A DNA stretch of 64,000 nucleotides from Impatiens glandulifera (GCF_907164915.1 NC_061862.1:5212358-5276357); one strand, 5' to 3'; numbered from the stretch's first letter, positions 29,008 through 42,450 are shown. The notes: a model not told the origin generated them from the sequence alone. Made by a program: numbers and translations.

Positions 29008-32000
29008 ATTTTATACTTATCAAGTGACCAAATTTTGGACTTAGGATAAGGACTTGGTATTCATGCTTTTAGAACCACATTGAGCCAAATGTTTCGGAGT
29101 TTCATCTACCCCTTCACTTTTTTTAGAGAGAAATCCTTGAAAATTATAAGCCTTGATGAATTTATGGTCGGGGTATATATGATAGAGCCATCACGCCTAA
29201 CGAGATTGTCCAACGACAAATTCAAAATTTCAATATTTTGATAAATACTTTGCTCATTAATTTTTTTTAGTATCATCGGTATATCTGATAAAATCGGTAC
29301 ACCTATCGAGATTGTCCAGCGGTGATTTCAAAGCCTCAACTTTTTTATGAATACTTTGTTCGTTGATTTTTTTAGTATCATCGGTATATATATGACCAAA
29401 TTGATACGCCTAACGAAATTTCCCAATGGTGATTTCAAAGTCTCAACCTTTTAATGAATACTTTGCTCGTTGATTTTTTTGTTTAGAGTTTCAAATCAAT
29501 CTCTCTTTCAGATATATTTCATTTTGCGAATCCAAACAATCCTCCTGATCCACTCAACTTTTAGGTTAGGTTTGGGTTCTGCTGTGTCTCGATGTGTTTG
29601 AAAATATTTTTTAACAATCGCAAGATATCTTAAAGGAAATCAACAAACAAAACTTCTCCACGTGAGTCTTTTTTGAAAGACTTCTAACCCACTTTCGGAA
29701 CCAGTCCCTAGTTAAGAATTGGTCATAGCGCTTACTCGTTTCATAATGTCCTTGTTGGTTCATGACAACAAAGATCATGATTTTCTTTACACCAAGGATA
29801 AAATGTTTTGAATGATTTCGACTGAACCTATTTGATAGGCTGCCTACCTATCCCAAAAATGGGAAATCGGGTCCAAAGACAGTTCAATGTTCTTCTTTCA
29901 ATGCCGAGAGCAATGAATTGAAAGAAAAATGAAAGAAATTCCCTCAGTGTTCTTGTTAACAAGTCTTCAACATGATTTTTTTTAGAAACTTGACATTTGC
30001 AATCATGTTGAAAGGTTTTTTTAAATGCATTTGCAAAAATTCCCCTAGTATGAAAACTAGGGATCCATAAACAATGTCATAGAATACATGCTTGGATATA
30101 AATTAAAAAAAACAATGTTGAACTCATGATATATACTTTCTGAAAAACGCTCTTATAGAAAACAAGGGATTTAAGTGTTCACTCCGTTCAGAAAAATCTT
30201 TGACAATCATGGTATAACGTGAAATGAAGAAACTTTGTTTTTTTAGAAAGGAAAAAAATCAAACACACGACATTTTCTCCATTTCAAACATAATATTTCT
30301 TGAGCGTATCAAGATTAAAAGGGGACGAGCATTCATCGCCATCGAGAGAGATGAAACGCACAACTCCTCCTGAAAAGATATGTTTGATGACAAAAGGTCC
30401 CTCCCATGGCTGTTGGAACTTTCCTCTAGGATCCTACTACTCTCAGGTCTTCTTGAAAAGAAGATCTCCGACAACAAGATGCCTAGGCTTGACCTTCTTG
30501 TTGAACTCCATTGTCATGCGTCTTTGGTAAGCTTGCGTCTTACACAAGGCATCTAGTTTTCGATCCTCCATGAGCGATAGCTGATCGTACCAAGATTTCA
30601 ACCAATCTTCCTCAACAACGTGGCTCTCCAAAAGAAACCTAAGAGGAGGCAACTTTATCTCAATGAGTTGGACTGCTTCCGTGCCGTAGACCAACGAATA
30701 AAGAGTTTTGCTTGTAGATATCCCAACAATGGTTCGATAACCCCACAGAGCATAAGGTAACTTCTCATATCAATCCCTATATGTATGTTTGATTTTCTTC
30801 AAGATTGAGATCACATTATTTTTAGAAGACTCGACCGCTTCATTGGTTTGTGGTCGGTATGATGTCGACTTGTGATGCTCAATCTTGAACTCTTCTAAGA
30901 GTCCAAGCCCCTTGCCTTGAAAATGCCGTTCGTTATCATAAATCATCGAATGGAGAACCCCATATCGACTGAATATATTGATGCGAATAAACTTTGCCAT
31001 ATGGGAGGATTTAAGGACTTTGAACAAAGAAGCATCAACCCATTTGGTGAAATAATTGATAGCAACTAGAATGAACCCATGACCATTGGAAGCGTGGGGT
31101 GAATTTTTCCGATGATATTGATTCCCCAGGTGGAGAATGGTCGTGGAGAGGTTGTTATGTTATAGAGAAAAGAGAAAGGAGTGTGTTTCAGATATGCATA
31201 AATCTATCATTGATGACATTTCTTGACAAACACAATACAATGTTGTTCTAAATTTTGCCAAAACTACCCTAGCCAAAGGAACTTTTTAGAAATGGCCATT
31301 CCATTCATATGGGAACCGTAATTCCCAACGTGCACTTCTTTCATGATGGTGGTAGATTCTACATGATCTACACAAAGCATGTTTTGTCCATCGAAAAATC
31401 TTTGATAGAGAGAACCTGCCACAACCACATAACTAGTGGAAAACTGACAAAGATCACGACGCTCCTTTTTCCGAAAGTGGATATGATATTCTCCCTTTTC
31501 AATATAAGTCTGGATGGGCTTGAAACAAGGCTTACTTGAAACATCAGCATTATTGACCACTAACTTCTCATAGATACGATTATACCTTTGTAGTATCTTG
31601 AGTGGCTTGATCTTGATTCAATTGGGATTTTGAGTCATTATCGCAAGTGTGGCAAGGGCATCAACAAATCGATTCTGCTCCTTGGAGCATGAATGAAAGT
31701 GACACTCTCAAACTTGGCTATCAATCGCATGAGGAACAAGTGATAAGGTTTGAGATTATCGACTTTGACCTGCCAATCTCCGTTGGCTTGTGAGATTACG
31801 AGGTTTGAGTCCCTGATAACTTTCAATCTATCTTAATTCAAATAATGCAGGTTTCATACTCAACTTCGTTGTTGGTGACATTATAACCAATTTAACAAAA
31901 GTAGGGTTATATGTGCTAGAAGGATCAATCAAAAGGATACTATACCTTAACCATTCTTGTCGGACGCACCATCGAACATCAACCTCCATGCTTCAAATTC

Positions 32001-32730
32001 AATGGTCATAATCTCGTCATCTGGGAAAACTATCTCTTCGTCATCATCTTCAACAGTAATTGGCTGATCATCTAGGAAATCAGCTACCACCCTGCCCTTG
32101 ACTAACTTCCGAACGGTATATGAGATATCATATTCTGAAATCCTCATCATCCATTTGGCCAGACACGACAAAAGAATGATGTTAGATTAAAATGAATAAA
32201 TAACCCAATATAAATGACCAGTGATTATAAATTTACAAGGTTTTGAATATTTAGATCCCTAAACCTATTTACCTAATAATCCCCGAACTTCTCGCTCATT
32301 TCGGTGTGCTAACATGGCTGTGATGGCCACAATCTTGCTAGAGTCAACTTCTATTCCTCTTTGAGTAATCAGAAATCCCATCATCTTACCAGTATTGACA
32401 CCGAAGGTGCACTTCATTAGATTTAAACGAAGATGGTATTTCCGAATCCTCTGAAGGAATTTCTCCAAGTTTGCGATATGTTCAGCTCAATTCTTGGATT
32501 TGACGATGATATCATCAACGTAGACCTTGACTTCCTTGTGGATCATGTCGTGAAGAATAGTTGTGACTTGTGGTTGCTTTCTGATACGTAACTCCATTGT
32601 TCTTCAATCCAAAGGGCATCACTCGATTGCAAAAGGTATCGACCTCTGTGATTAAAATAGTTTTCTCCTTGTCCTCAGGCGTCATCTCCTTGTCCTCAGG
32701 CACCATCAGGACATGATTATGCATTTTTTA
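29008..32730 (-). mobile_element. Degenerate Ty3/gypsy pol remnant, copy 1
   Basis: Minus-strand pieces in gypsy order, with many stops and shifts. RT near 32515-32724 (TFCNRVMPFGLKN) and 32265-32468. RNase H near 31947-32171 (ADFLDDQP...WRLMFDGASDKNG). Integrase zinc region 31264-31560. Integrase core 30770-31130 (SRYGV...MIYDN..HFQG, SYRPQTN). Integrase C-terminus 30443-30694 (MVYGTEAV, YDQLSLMEDRKLDALC, VGDL). 29008-30250 is the non-coding downstream part. The wording resembles Tat/Ogre-type elements. It shares a 2.65-kb block with 55777-59313. The end near 32730 abuts a (TA)n run. No LTR was identified. Confidence 0.85.
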
Positions 32731-32740
32731 TGGGGTTGTT

Positions 32741-32741
32741 A

Positions 32742-32828
<87 letters not shown>
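32741..32828. repeat. (TA)n microsatellite
   Basis: About 88 bp of uninterrupted TA dinucleotides at the edge of the gypsy remnant. Confidence 0.97.
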
Positions 32829-32832
<4 letters not shown>

Positions 32833-34373
32833 ATTGACTCCAAATTGAATGGATGGATAGAGGGATAAAAACAATAAGACCTTATAATTTTGTGTGTTTA
32901 ATGTTAAATATTTTATTCTTTGTTTTCTAGTTTCATTCTAGATTATTAATTAATTATTTATTTAGAATTCAAAAGGTTTGTGCATAATAAATGTTCTTAT
33001 TTTGTAAATGCGATTATGAAGGGAAACATATTTTTACATCTAACTTAAAAATTTTTTATCAAATATGAAGGGAGATGTTTTATTTTCATCTAAATTTTAT
33101 TATGCATTTTTTATGGCGTTGTAATGATTTTTAATGTGAAACTGAACTCATGTCACCTAAAGAAATAATAATCTTTTTTCAAATTATATTTGATAATACC
33201 ATGTTTTGTTTTCTATTCCACCATCACTTTGTATAGTTGAAATTTTAAGAAAACTTATTCAAGCTTAACATGTTCTTCTAAATTGGTTGTTTTTTGTTAT
33301 GAATTCTCCTACTTTTTTTTAATTGGTTTTTCTTTGATAAAAAAAATTAATCAAGCTCTAACATGTTCTTCTAGAATGGTTTTTTATTTGTCGTGAATGC
33401 TCTAAACATTTTAGGTTATTACTTCTTTTTTTGTACTTGGAGCGCATTAATTTGCCAAATAAGTTTTGATCATTTATATATTTTGCTTTAATACCTACAT
33501 CTCGACTTACAATTGGAACAGATTTTTGCTAGGTCATTTATGTCTCAGTAATGTATACTTTAGTTGTTTCCATTTTGACTTACCATCATTTATGTTTAAA
33601 ATTTGATCATGAATATTGTATCTCTCATATTACTTCATTCTTTTGTTTGTTTATATAAAGTGTAATGTTTTAATACCTTTATATTGATTTATAACTGGAG
33701 CACATCTATGTTTGAAAATAAAATTACGATAAATATCAAATCACTCTAGTTACATAATTATTTTGTCACCTTATAACCAATTATGAAAAGTGAGATAAAA
33801 GTCATATATAATTTATCATTAGAGCGCACTGGACTATAAATATGATATTATTTTTATTATCTCCATTTTGACTTATCATCGTAGCAACATTGACCTATGA
33901 AAAAATACCGATGAATATCACATCCCATTTGTTATTTAATCGTTTTATCGAATATTGTAACTAATTATGAAAGTGAGACAAAATTATAAAAGGATTAATT
34001 TATCGTTCTAGCACATATGTAAAAATAAGTTTTAATCATTTTGATCTAAATATTGGATGTTTTAATATTTTAATTTTAACTTATCATTGTAGCACTATTT
34101 ACGTATAAAAAATAGCACTAACGACAAAATATATATTCAAATTGATATTGTTACGTCGCATTATGTAAGTGAAACATTAGCCAAAATATATATTGTGTAT
34201 TGATAAATCTAGAGATTGTAAGCTTTTAAGGTCTCAAATTGTTTCTATAGCCTAATAAAAAAATTAACACCAATGACGGATTTGACTTAGTGGTCTTGAC
34301 GCCGTTAGCATCTGACCCACAAAATCTGATTGTTCTAGAAGAAAAGAAAAGAAGTCATTTTCGCAGTTCCCCG
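32829..34373. other. AT-rich intergenic DNA with degenerate dispersed repeats
   Basis: No gene seen. Several imperfect copies of phrases such as TTGACTTATCATTGTAGCAC and AACCAATTATGAAAAGTGAG recur. Related phrases occur in reverse orientation at 59350-62400, so this is a dispersed AT-rich repeat family. The last ~100 bp form the promoter of the next gene. Confidence 0.6.
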
Positions 34374-34381
34374 TATAAATA
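34374..34381 (+). promoter_or_regulatory. TATA box of the DUF3444 gene
   Basis: TATAAATA, about 130 bp before a probable 5'UTR intron (34506-34809, GTGAGT..TGCAG) and about 490 bp before the first ATG. Confidence 0.6.
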
Positions 34382-34865
34382 TCCTCTGATGTCCACCTCG
34401 TAAAACACGTTTGTCTGTCTGTCACTCTTCTTCCTAGTTCCTACTGGCCCACCCACCCTGTCTCAAGTTTGGTCGATCGCCGCCGCCACAATTTGCTACA
34501 CCGGAGTGAGTTTCAGCTTCTTTTTTCCTTCATTTGTTTCTCATTTCATGTCAAAATGCAATTCATGAACCAGCTAGGGTTCCTTTTTTCTTTAACTGTT
34601 GATTAATTGCGAGCTTCATCAGCTACAGATAGGCGATTGATTTCATTTAGATTGAAATTCATGAAACTTTGATCTGGGAAGTTGTGATGCTTATATCTAA
34701 TAAGTTTTCATACAACTAGGTTTACTAGATTGCTTTTGTGTATTTGCTGTGGCCTCAGTGTGCAATGGATTGTTCCATTTTATTTCAAAGTACTGTTTCG
34801 ATTATGCAGGCGGGTGCTCAAGAATTGAGTATTGTATAAGAAATTTCGTGGTTCTTGTTTGATCT

Positions 34866-35006
34866 ATGGAAATTAACAAAGAAGTGGCTCCCAGGGCGGA
34901 AGTGGAGGCTCCAATGGCGGTAGAGGAGAAGGTTCGCATGACAGAAGGGGATGAGGCTCCTATGGTGGTTCATAGGGGAGAATGGGAGGAGGCTCGCAGG
35001 GCATAA
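34866..35006 (+). other. Upstream in-frame reading frame or truncated N-terminus
   Basis: ATG at 34866 opens 46 codons (MEINKEVAPRAEVEAPMAV...EEARRA) in the same frame as the main gene, then stops at TAA 35004-35006. The peptide resembles the E/A/R-rich start of the main protein (EEEARRAKEEAEKRF), so a former longer N-terminus was probably cut by one nonsense change. As the transcript stands it is an upstream ORF. Confidence 0.6.
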
Positions 35007-35018
35007 TGGGAGGCTCAC

Positions 35019-37241
35019 ATGGCCAAAGAAGAGGAGGCTCGTAGGGCTAAAGAGGAGGCTGAAAAAAGATTTGTTGAGAAAGACTACAATGGAGCATGTA
35101 CCTATGCTTTGAGAGCTCAGATTCTTTGTCCCAGCTTGGAGGGTATAAAAGAAATGAAAGCTACATTTGATGTCTATGCTGCATCTGAGAGAAAATTCAA
35201 AGGGGAAACTGATTTTTATGCAATTTTTGGTCTAAAACCATATGCCGTTATGGCTAGACTCATCGGACAGTTTACAGAGATGTATCGTCTACTCAACCCT
35301 TATTGTAACAAAACTGTTGGGGCAGATGGGGCATTTAACCTTCTCTCGGAAGCATGGAATACATTGTCCAACCTAAGTGAACGAACCTCGTACGATATCA
35401 GGAGAAATACTAGGTATGTGCATTTGCATTCTCAGTTTTGCCAAGCAAATCTTTGTTTTGATAATGACAATTATTCTAAGTCTTATTATAATTCTTTGTT
35501 TGGTTAATCACAGTAAGGCCTTTTTTGATAGAAGGTCAAAGGGTTTTACCCCTATTTTGGTCTATCTTTTTTTGTTGTCTTTCATTTATCATCTATTTTC
35601 TTACCAATCCTCCCAAACAAGGTCGGCCTAGGGTACCCCGAGTGGTTCTGTCCATTGGTTATCCAAATAACCCATAAATATATAGGGCCTTATTCTAAAT
35701 CATTTCTTTCTTTTAATGAAATTATTCTAAATATTTGTTTTGTTGATGACAATTAATTAAGTCTTTTTTTCTATGAAAGGGGTGATTCCTTTTGGACAAA
35801 ATGCACCACTTGTAACGTTCAGTATGAGTATCTCCTGAAGTACGTGAACAAAAAACTATCCTGCAAGAATTGTCGTGGTATTTTCATGGCAATTAACAAA
35901 GGGATAGGACCTCCAGATGGCTCGTATCCTTTTTTTGATTGTCAACATTTTCCTGCTCCTGAAAACTGTTATGCAAATCAACGTGGGACTATTACAAATA
36001 TCCCAACCACAAATAGAGTCGCTGTATCTAAATCTAATAGGAAATCGTATTCTGGATCTTCAGTGGAGGTTGGTGATACAAATATAACCATCCCTCTTGA
36101 GGCACACCCTATAGGGAATGGCAATAAAAGCACGAGATCTCTTCACGAGCCTTCCAAACTGTGCAAGCCCTCAAGGAGAAAGAGTTTTGATGACACAGGC
36201 GTAGAAACGCCTTCATGTAATCTATCAGATATGGGACCACCAGTGTCAATTTTTGACTCAGAAAAGTTATTAATTAATAGGGCATTGTCTGAATTAAGAA
36301 AGAAGTTGCCAGAGATAAGGAAAGCTGATGCTGAAGTAGCTGCACTGAAGAAAAACCTAGCAAATTTACCTCAGAAAGCAGCAGCAGCAGGAAAATCTGT
36401 AGGAGAGGTGGTTCTGTCTAACAAGCCTAGTACTGCCGCAATTTCTGGCACAGTTGGACTTCAATCAGTGGTGAGGAGGAGGGCATCAATGCGCATGACG
36501 GTTCCTATCTCTGATTTTCACAATTTTGACAATGATCGGGCTGAGCAATGCTTCAAGGCGAAGCAGATATGGGCGATCTACGATGAAGAAGATGCTATGC
36601 CACGTCTGTACTGTCTGATTGATCAAGTGATTTCAGTCTCACCGTTTAAAGTTGCAATCAGTTACATGAACTCCATAACTGATGCGGAGTTCGGGTCAGT
36701 GAATTGGATAGAATCTGGATTTACGAAATCTTGTGGAAAATTTAGAACATCAAACATTGATGTTGTTGAAGAAGGGAACATCTTTTCTCATGTATTGAGC
36801 AGAGAAAAAATAAAACGGGGAGGATGCCTTAGAATTTATCCTAGGGGCGGGGATATATGGGCCATATACAAGAACTGGTCATCGGAATGGAACAGGGAGA
36901 CCCCCTCTGAAGTTAGGCATCAATATGAGATGGTGGAAGTTATGATGGATTATGATGAAGAAGATGGGGTTTGCATGAGTCCACTGGTGAAAGTAGATGG
37001 TTATAGGACTGTGTATGGGAGGAACCCAGATAAGGGTTCCATTTGTTGGGTTTTGAAGAAGGAAATGTTGAGATTCTCACATCGTGTTCCTTGTTGGCGA
37101 ATTAGAGGTGGAGAAAGGACTGATGATCTGCCAGAATGTTGTTGGGATCTGGACCCTGCCGCAACCCAAGATGGCCTTATCCTTCAACAGCAGCTAGAAC
37201 AAGAAGAAGCTGAAGCTGGGAAACTTAAAGTGATATCTTAA
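35019..37241 (+). CDS. DnaJ-like protein with DUF3444 domain, HPD motif lost
   Basis: Two exons, 35019-35413 and 35780-37241; the intron (GTATGTG..GAAAG) restores NTRGDSFWTKC. Predicted 618 aa. N-terminus: charged helix AKEEEARRAKEEAEKRFVEKDYNGA, typical of this family. The J-domain region near residues 65-125 (FYAIFGLKPYA...ADGAFNLLSEAWNTLSN) has LNPYCNK where functional J-domains have LHPDKNK, so stimulation of Hsp70 is unlikely. Next a zinc ribbon CTTC...CKNC, then a low-complexity linker. From about residue 380 comes DUF3444 (RAEQCFKAKQIWAIYDEEDAMPR, IYPRGGDIWAIYKNW, FSHRVPCWRI). Plant proteins of this class are probably nuclear and poorly understood. Start chosen after the in-frame TAA at 35004. 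A second, opposite-facing copy is at the window end. Confidence 0.85.
35414..35779 (+). other. Intron of the DUF3444 gene
   Basis: 366 bp, GT..AG. Joining its ends gives NTRGDSFWTKC, the continuation expected between J-domain and zinc ribbon. Confidence 0.85.
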
Positions 37242-37514
37242 CTTACATTCCATCCCCCAATAGAAAAGATTATAAACTGTATGTTGTTTCTTATGATTGT
37301 TTCTGACTGTGTCTGAAAACTGTTGTTGCTGCTGTTTTTAATTTTGACATGTGAGAATTATTCTACATGTCAAATTAAAGTTGAACAGTGGGTTAATTTC
37401 CTTTTCCCTGTGGTTGACTTGATTTGTTATAGAAAATACAAATATGAATGAACTTATATTTGATAATTGATGTATGTTTGTCTTTATCTTTCCAATGAGA
37501 TTTGATCTTCAGCT

Positions 37515-37765
37515 TACAAATATATAGAGTCGACTAGGCTCCCGTCCAATATGATTTTTGTTCTTATCTTCCATCCAATGTCTCTATTAAGTCGACTATG
37601 CTTCCGCCCAATGTTGTTTTTCCTTGGCTTCCATCCAATATTGTTATTGAGTCGACTAGGCTTCCGTTTAATGTGTTTTTTTTCTTTTGGCTTCTGTCCA
37701 ATGTGTTTCCCCCTTTGGTCCAATGTCACTATTGAGTCACTAGGTTTTCGTCCAAATGTCGTCTT
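37515..37765. repeat. Degenerate tandem repeat, GTCGACTAGGCTTCCG units
   Basis: Four to five imperfect units of about 55-70 bp containing GAGTCGACTAGGCTTCCGTCCAAT-like sequence (first 20 bases conserved). No coding potential supported. Confidence 0.75.
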
Positions 37766-37794
37766 ACCTACAAAATAACTTAAGCTTATCCAAA

Positions 37795-38030
37795 GATGTG
37801 CGACTGCATTCTCGCATCTCTAAGAGGTGTCTGACTTCTTTCTCGTGTTACCAAAGTGTATCTGACTTCCTTCTCGCGTCACTAAAAGGCGTTTGACTTC
37901 TCTCTCACGTAACCAAAGGGTACATGACTTCCTCCTCATGTCACCAAAAGTTGTTCGACTTCTTTCACGCATCATCAAATGGTGTCTGATTTATTTCCCG
38001 CATCATCAAGAGGTGTCCAACTTCCTTTTT
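37795..38030. repeat. Degenerate ~32-bp tandem repeat
   Basis: About seven imperfect units with the consensus GTGTCTGACTTCTTTCTCGC followed by GTCACCAAAAG. Adjacent to the previous repeat. Confidence 0.75.
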
Positions 38031-39742
38031 ATCGAGTTGATGACTCATCTCACACCATCTAGGCATCTTGTCTTGAATCGATTTGTTATGGTGACTTACA
38101 ACTAGAAGACAACCACTCCTTTAGTTTTATCATTTTCGACCATAAAGGACTGTATACGAAGATTATACATCTGTCAATCTGGTTTGTTGTGTAAACGATA
38201 TTATCTTCTAATGTAATATTAAGATAACATTGTTACATTTTACTCTGTTAGGATTTATTTAGCTTCTAACTTGACTAGGATTATCTTTAACATGAACTAA
38301 AAGTTTATTAGCTTTTGACTTCGACTATGATTTAGATCTTCTACACAACACTATCAAGCATATTTGTCTTATTATGTGTTTGATTCCAAGTAGTTTTGTA
38401 TCTGGAAGAAAACCACTCTTTTTTGTTTTTGTCTCATTTTTCCTAGATAGAAGAGCTGCATCATATGTCAATCTAGTTGGTTGTGCAAATAATGTTATCT
38501 TCCAGTGCAATGTTTTTGGTCTCATGTTGACTTTGAGGGTTTATCGATTGTCACGCTTTTTTATGGACTGATTGTAGTGTACGCTTTTGGGGGTTATTGA
38601 GTTCTTTCATTTCGACATGTCTTGCATTTGAATGGTCGCGAATAGATAATTCTTCTTTGCAACCTTGTTGAGGATTGACAAATCAAATCTCTTAATGTAC
38701 AGAAAACGATCGTTGTATCCACTATATGTTCATTACCAAAAGAAATATGTCTCATGGTTATTTAATCACAAAAGAGTTAAATCTCAAACCATCTTTGTCA
38801 TTATTAGTTATTTATTTTTATTTTATATTTTTAGAATTGTATCCTTTATTTTATATTTTTTTTTTCAAAAATACCCTTAGTATTATATAGAAATTGTTTT
38901 ATTGTCATTTTTATTTTAATAAAAATATCACTAGTATTGACTTGGGTTTTATTCATTTTTTATGTCTTTTTATTTTTATTTTGATAAGCATGCCCATAGA
39001 ATTGACTTAGAGTTTATTTTATTTATTTTTATTTTAATGAAAATGTCCTTAATTTTGACTTACGGTGTTTTTTATAATATTTTTATTTTGTGATTTTTCA
39101 TTATTTTATTTTAATAAACATGTCCCTTAGTAGTGACTTAGAGTTTATTTTATTAATTTTTATTATTAATTTTATTTTAATAAAAATGTCCCTAGTATTG
39201 GCTTAGGATTTCTTTTCAACAAAATAGTTTTCGACTTAGGGCTTTGATTTTTAATTTTCTTTTATTGTCATTTTGTTCAACAAAATGCCCCTAGTATTGA
39301 TTTAGGATTTGTTTTTATTTTTTATTCTTTGCAATTGAGAAATGAAGTTAGACTCTTTTAGTCCTCTAGCTATTGATGTCTTATTCTCTTAAGAAAGTTT
39401 GGTGATCTTGAATCAAAATATTTCTAAAACATGATTTTGTTTATCATTCCTTTTAACTGTTTTAAAAGGAGAACATTTATTGGTGTTTTTTTCTTCAACA
39501 CAAAAGGTCATGGATTATGAATGCAATCTCGTGTACAAATGAGTGTTTTGGGTTTTTCCTTTCTAGTGTTTCAGTTTGCTCAAACTTCAAAATCTGAAGT
39601 TTATATCAAGTTTAACTCTAAACCGTATATCATTAGTTTCAATTTCACTTTCTTTTTATGTGTTTCAAACTCTAGGTTTGATGTTAACTTATAATCGGTA
39701 ATAACAAGTGGTGATTTTAATATCTCAACTTCTATTAGTAGT

Positions 39743-39822
<80 letters not shown>

Positions 39823-40392
39823 ATTATTATCAGGGTATTATATGATAGAATAAGTTCATTTATATTATTGTCTTTGGCAATCAAGACAAGTGTAGATAAA
39901 CAAACAATAGTGATTTCAATATCTCAACTAACCGTATTCTTTTTCTTAAAGCATTGAGTACTTGTATGTAACTTCCGTTTTATTTATTGTTTTAGAAATG
40001 AAACGCTCCTATTTGATAGTAAGGTTTTGAGTTTGGGCATTGACTTTTCCACAAGCTTCCCTCGGAAACATTAGAAGTTGTAAGCACTCGTAAGACTCAA
40101 TAGAGTATTCTCATTCGGATAGAGAAAATCTCGTTTCTTTCTTTAGTATTTTTTATTAAACGCCTCAAGTGCGGGAACTAGAGTTCTATTGCATAATTTT
40201 TTAAAGCTCCTAGTGTATAAACTAGGTTTTTATTGCAATTTTTTAAAGGTTCCTAGTGTGTGAATTATGGTTTTATTAAAAAAAAAATGCTTCTAGGGTA
40301 TGAACTAGGATTTTACTGCATTAATTGTATTTTGTTTTATTTTTTAATAATCCTAATGTGCAGACTATGGTTTATTGTCGTTAATATTATTA
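38031..40392. other. AT-rich intergenic DNA with degenerate repeats
   Basis: No gene seen. 38865-39320 holds about seven loose copies of a 55-75 bp phrase (AAAATGTCCCTAGTATTGAC, then TTAGGGTTTATTTT). 39746-39830 is a (TA)n tract with interruptions. 40150-40400 repeats CTAGTGTATGAACTAGG-like phrases. Confidence 0.65.
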
Positions 40393-40518
40393 TTATTATT
40401 ATCGCTTAGTACTCCATCCAGTTCAGAATCAGCCCGCAACGCAGTTCCTGAACCTATGGATCACTACGATACGAGGAAGAGAAGATATCCGAAGAATCCT
40501 ACACGGCCGTGTACTTGG
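40393..40518. other. GC-richer island of unknown origin in AT-rich DNA
   Basis: About 125 bp of balanced composition flanked on both sides by the same TTAATATTATTATT-type sequence. The plus strand is open across it (SESARNAVPEPMDHYDTRKR and onward), without start or stop. I do not recognise it; it may be a captured exon or organelle fragment. Confidence 0.4.
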
Positions 40519-40807
40519 CTCGTTAATATTATTATTGTCGATGGACGTTAGACGTTTTCAACTTTTATCAAAATCTTTTGATTTGAAAAATATTTCAAGA
40601 TAAAAGTGGATGAAATCCAAACAAGATTTGAACGTCCATCATCATTGTTTTATAACAAGAAAATGGCGTGAGATCAAAATCATTTCATTTCATTTCAATC
40701 ATAAGAAAAGAGAGTTTACAAAATCACCTTCCTCCCATATTCCTTCTAAAAGGGCCCTGAAATTCGTGAATGATTCCCTTAACATCTGACATCGGAATCA
40801 AGGTGCT

Positions 40808-42450
40808 ATTTATCAACCAATATTGCAATTCTTATAAAAATAATATTGCAATTTAAGTTGAATAGTCATTGACTTTGTATAAAAAAAATATTCAGTTAAA
40901 ATAAATAAACAATATATTTTGCATCTAGTCTATTCTAGAGTTATTTTCTAACTTGTTTTTTTAATAAACCTATAAAATCGTAATTGGCCTTACAACTTTC
41001 ATATAAAATAGAATTAAAATTTGAATTGCACATCCAATGTCATTTTACCATGACAATTTTAAACTCTATTTTAGATTGAGCTGAAAAATCAAAAATTATT
41101 TGGACTAACTATAATGAAATGTAAATAACAAACAAATAAACATTTCTTGTGTAACAGAGAGCTATTTTTTCATTAAAATTTTCTAGAAGGCATTATTGTG
41201 CACCTCGAAACACAAAATCACATTCTTCCCATTATTGAATGTTTTTAGAGAAAATGGTTTAAGTAGCTTGAAAATGTCATTTATTCAAACAATGTGGAAT
41301 GTTTGTCGTGCATAGATATTGAAAGTGTAAATAACTACACAACTTACTATGTCATAAACTTATTTCAGTGTTTTTTTATTAATTATTATTGTAATTTTTA
41401 TAAAACTAATATTGCAATTTAAGTCAAATAAGCATTGATATTGTATAATCCATTTGTTTCAATTAAAAATAAATAAGCAATCTATTATGCATTAAGTCTA
41501 TTTTAGATTTATTTTGTAACTTGATTTTGTAACATATGTCTCAAAACGCAATTGACTTTACAACTTTCGTATAAAATAGAATTGCAATTTGAATTGCATA
41601 TCCAATAAAATTTATCCTAGCTAATTTTCAATTCTCTGTTAGTTTGAGCTGAAAATTAGAGACGAGGTGATGTTTGTCACAACGAAAATATTTGTCCTAA
41701 CTAGACAGGAATATTAATAACTAACTAATTTCTTTAAATCTTTTCTTTCTTATAAGAGATCTATTTTTTCCTAAGATTTTTAGATAGTAGGCATAATTCG
41801 GATCAATTATGGGAAACTCATGTAGGAGCCGACCCATTGGGTCTTTAATAAAAATTTTGAGAGACTGTGTTAAGTAGCTTGAAAATGTACTTTATAGGTA
41901 ATCAAAATGTAATGTAATAGTTAAGCAACTTACTTTATCATAAACTTATTTCAGTACTATTTATTAACTATTATTGCAATTTTTATACAACTATTACAAT
42001 TTAAGTTGAATAAGCATTGGACTTTGTATCATTCGTTTTGTTTCAATTAAAAGTAAATATGCAATTTACTATGGATTAAGTCTATTTTATATTTATTTTG
42101 TAATATATGTCTCAAAATGCAACTAGTTTATAACTTTCATATTAAATAGAGATGCATTTCAATTTAAATTGCATATCCAATAACATTTTATCCTAGCTAA
42201 TTTTTTATTCTTTTTTAGTTTGAGCTGAAAAAGCTATGTGGATTCTTGTCAGCATAGGTAATAGTTACACAACTTACTTTATTATAAACTTATTTCAGTG
42301 TTTTTTATTAACTATTATTGCAAATTAAGTGGAATAAGCATTGATTTAGTATAATCTGTTTGCTACAATTAAAAATAAATAAGTAATGTATTATGCATTA
42401 AATCTATTTTAAATTTATTTTGTAACTTTTTTCTGTAACATGTCTCAAAG
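40808..42450. repeat. Four tandem copies of a ~570-bp AT-rich repeat
   Basis: Copies start near 40808, 41375, 41965 and 42302, each with ATTGCAATTTTTATAAAACT, then TTTGTATAATCCATTTGTTTC, and later TTTGTAACTTG and GAATTGCATATCCAAT. Spacing is about 567, 590 and 337 bp, so the third unit is shortened. A diverged single piece recurs at 52760-52990. No gene seen. Confidence 0.7.

Noticed and set aside
29008..32730. LTRs for the gypsy remnant
   Set aside because: No paired terminal repeats, primer site or target duplication could be found around either copy.
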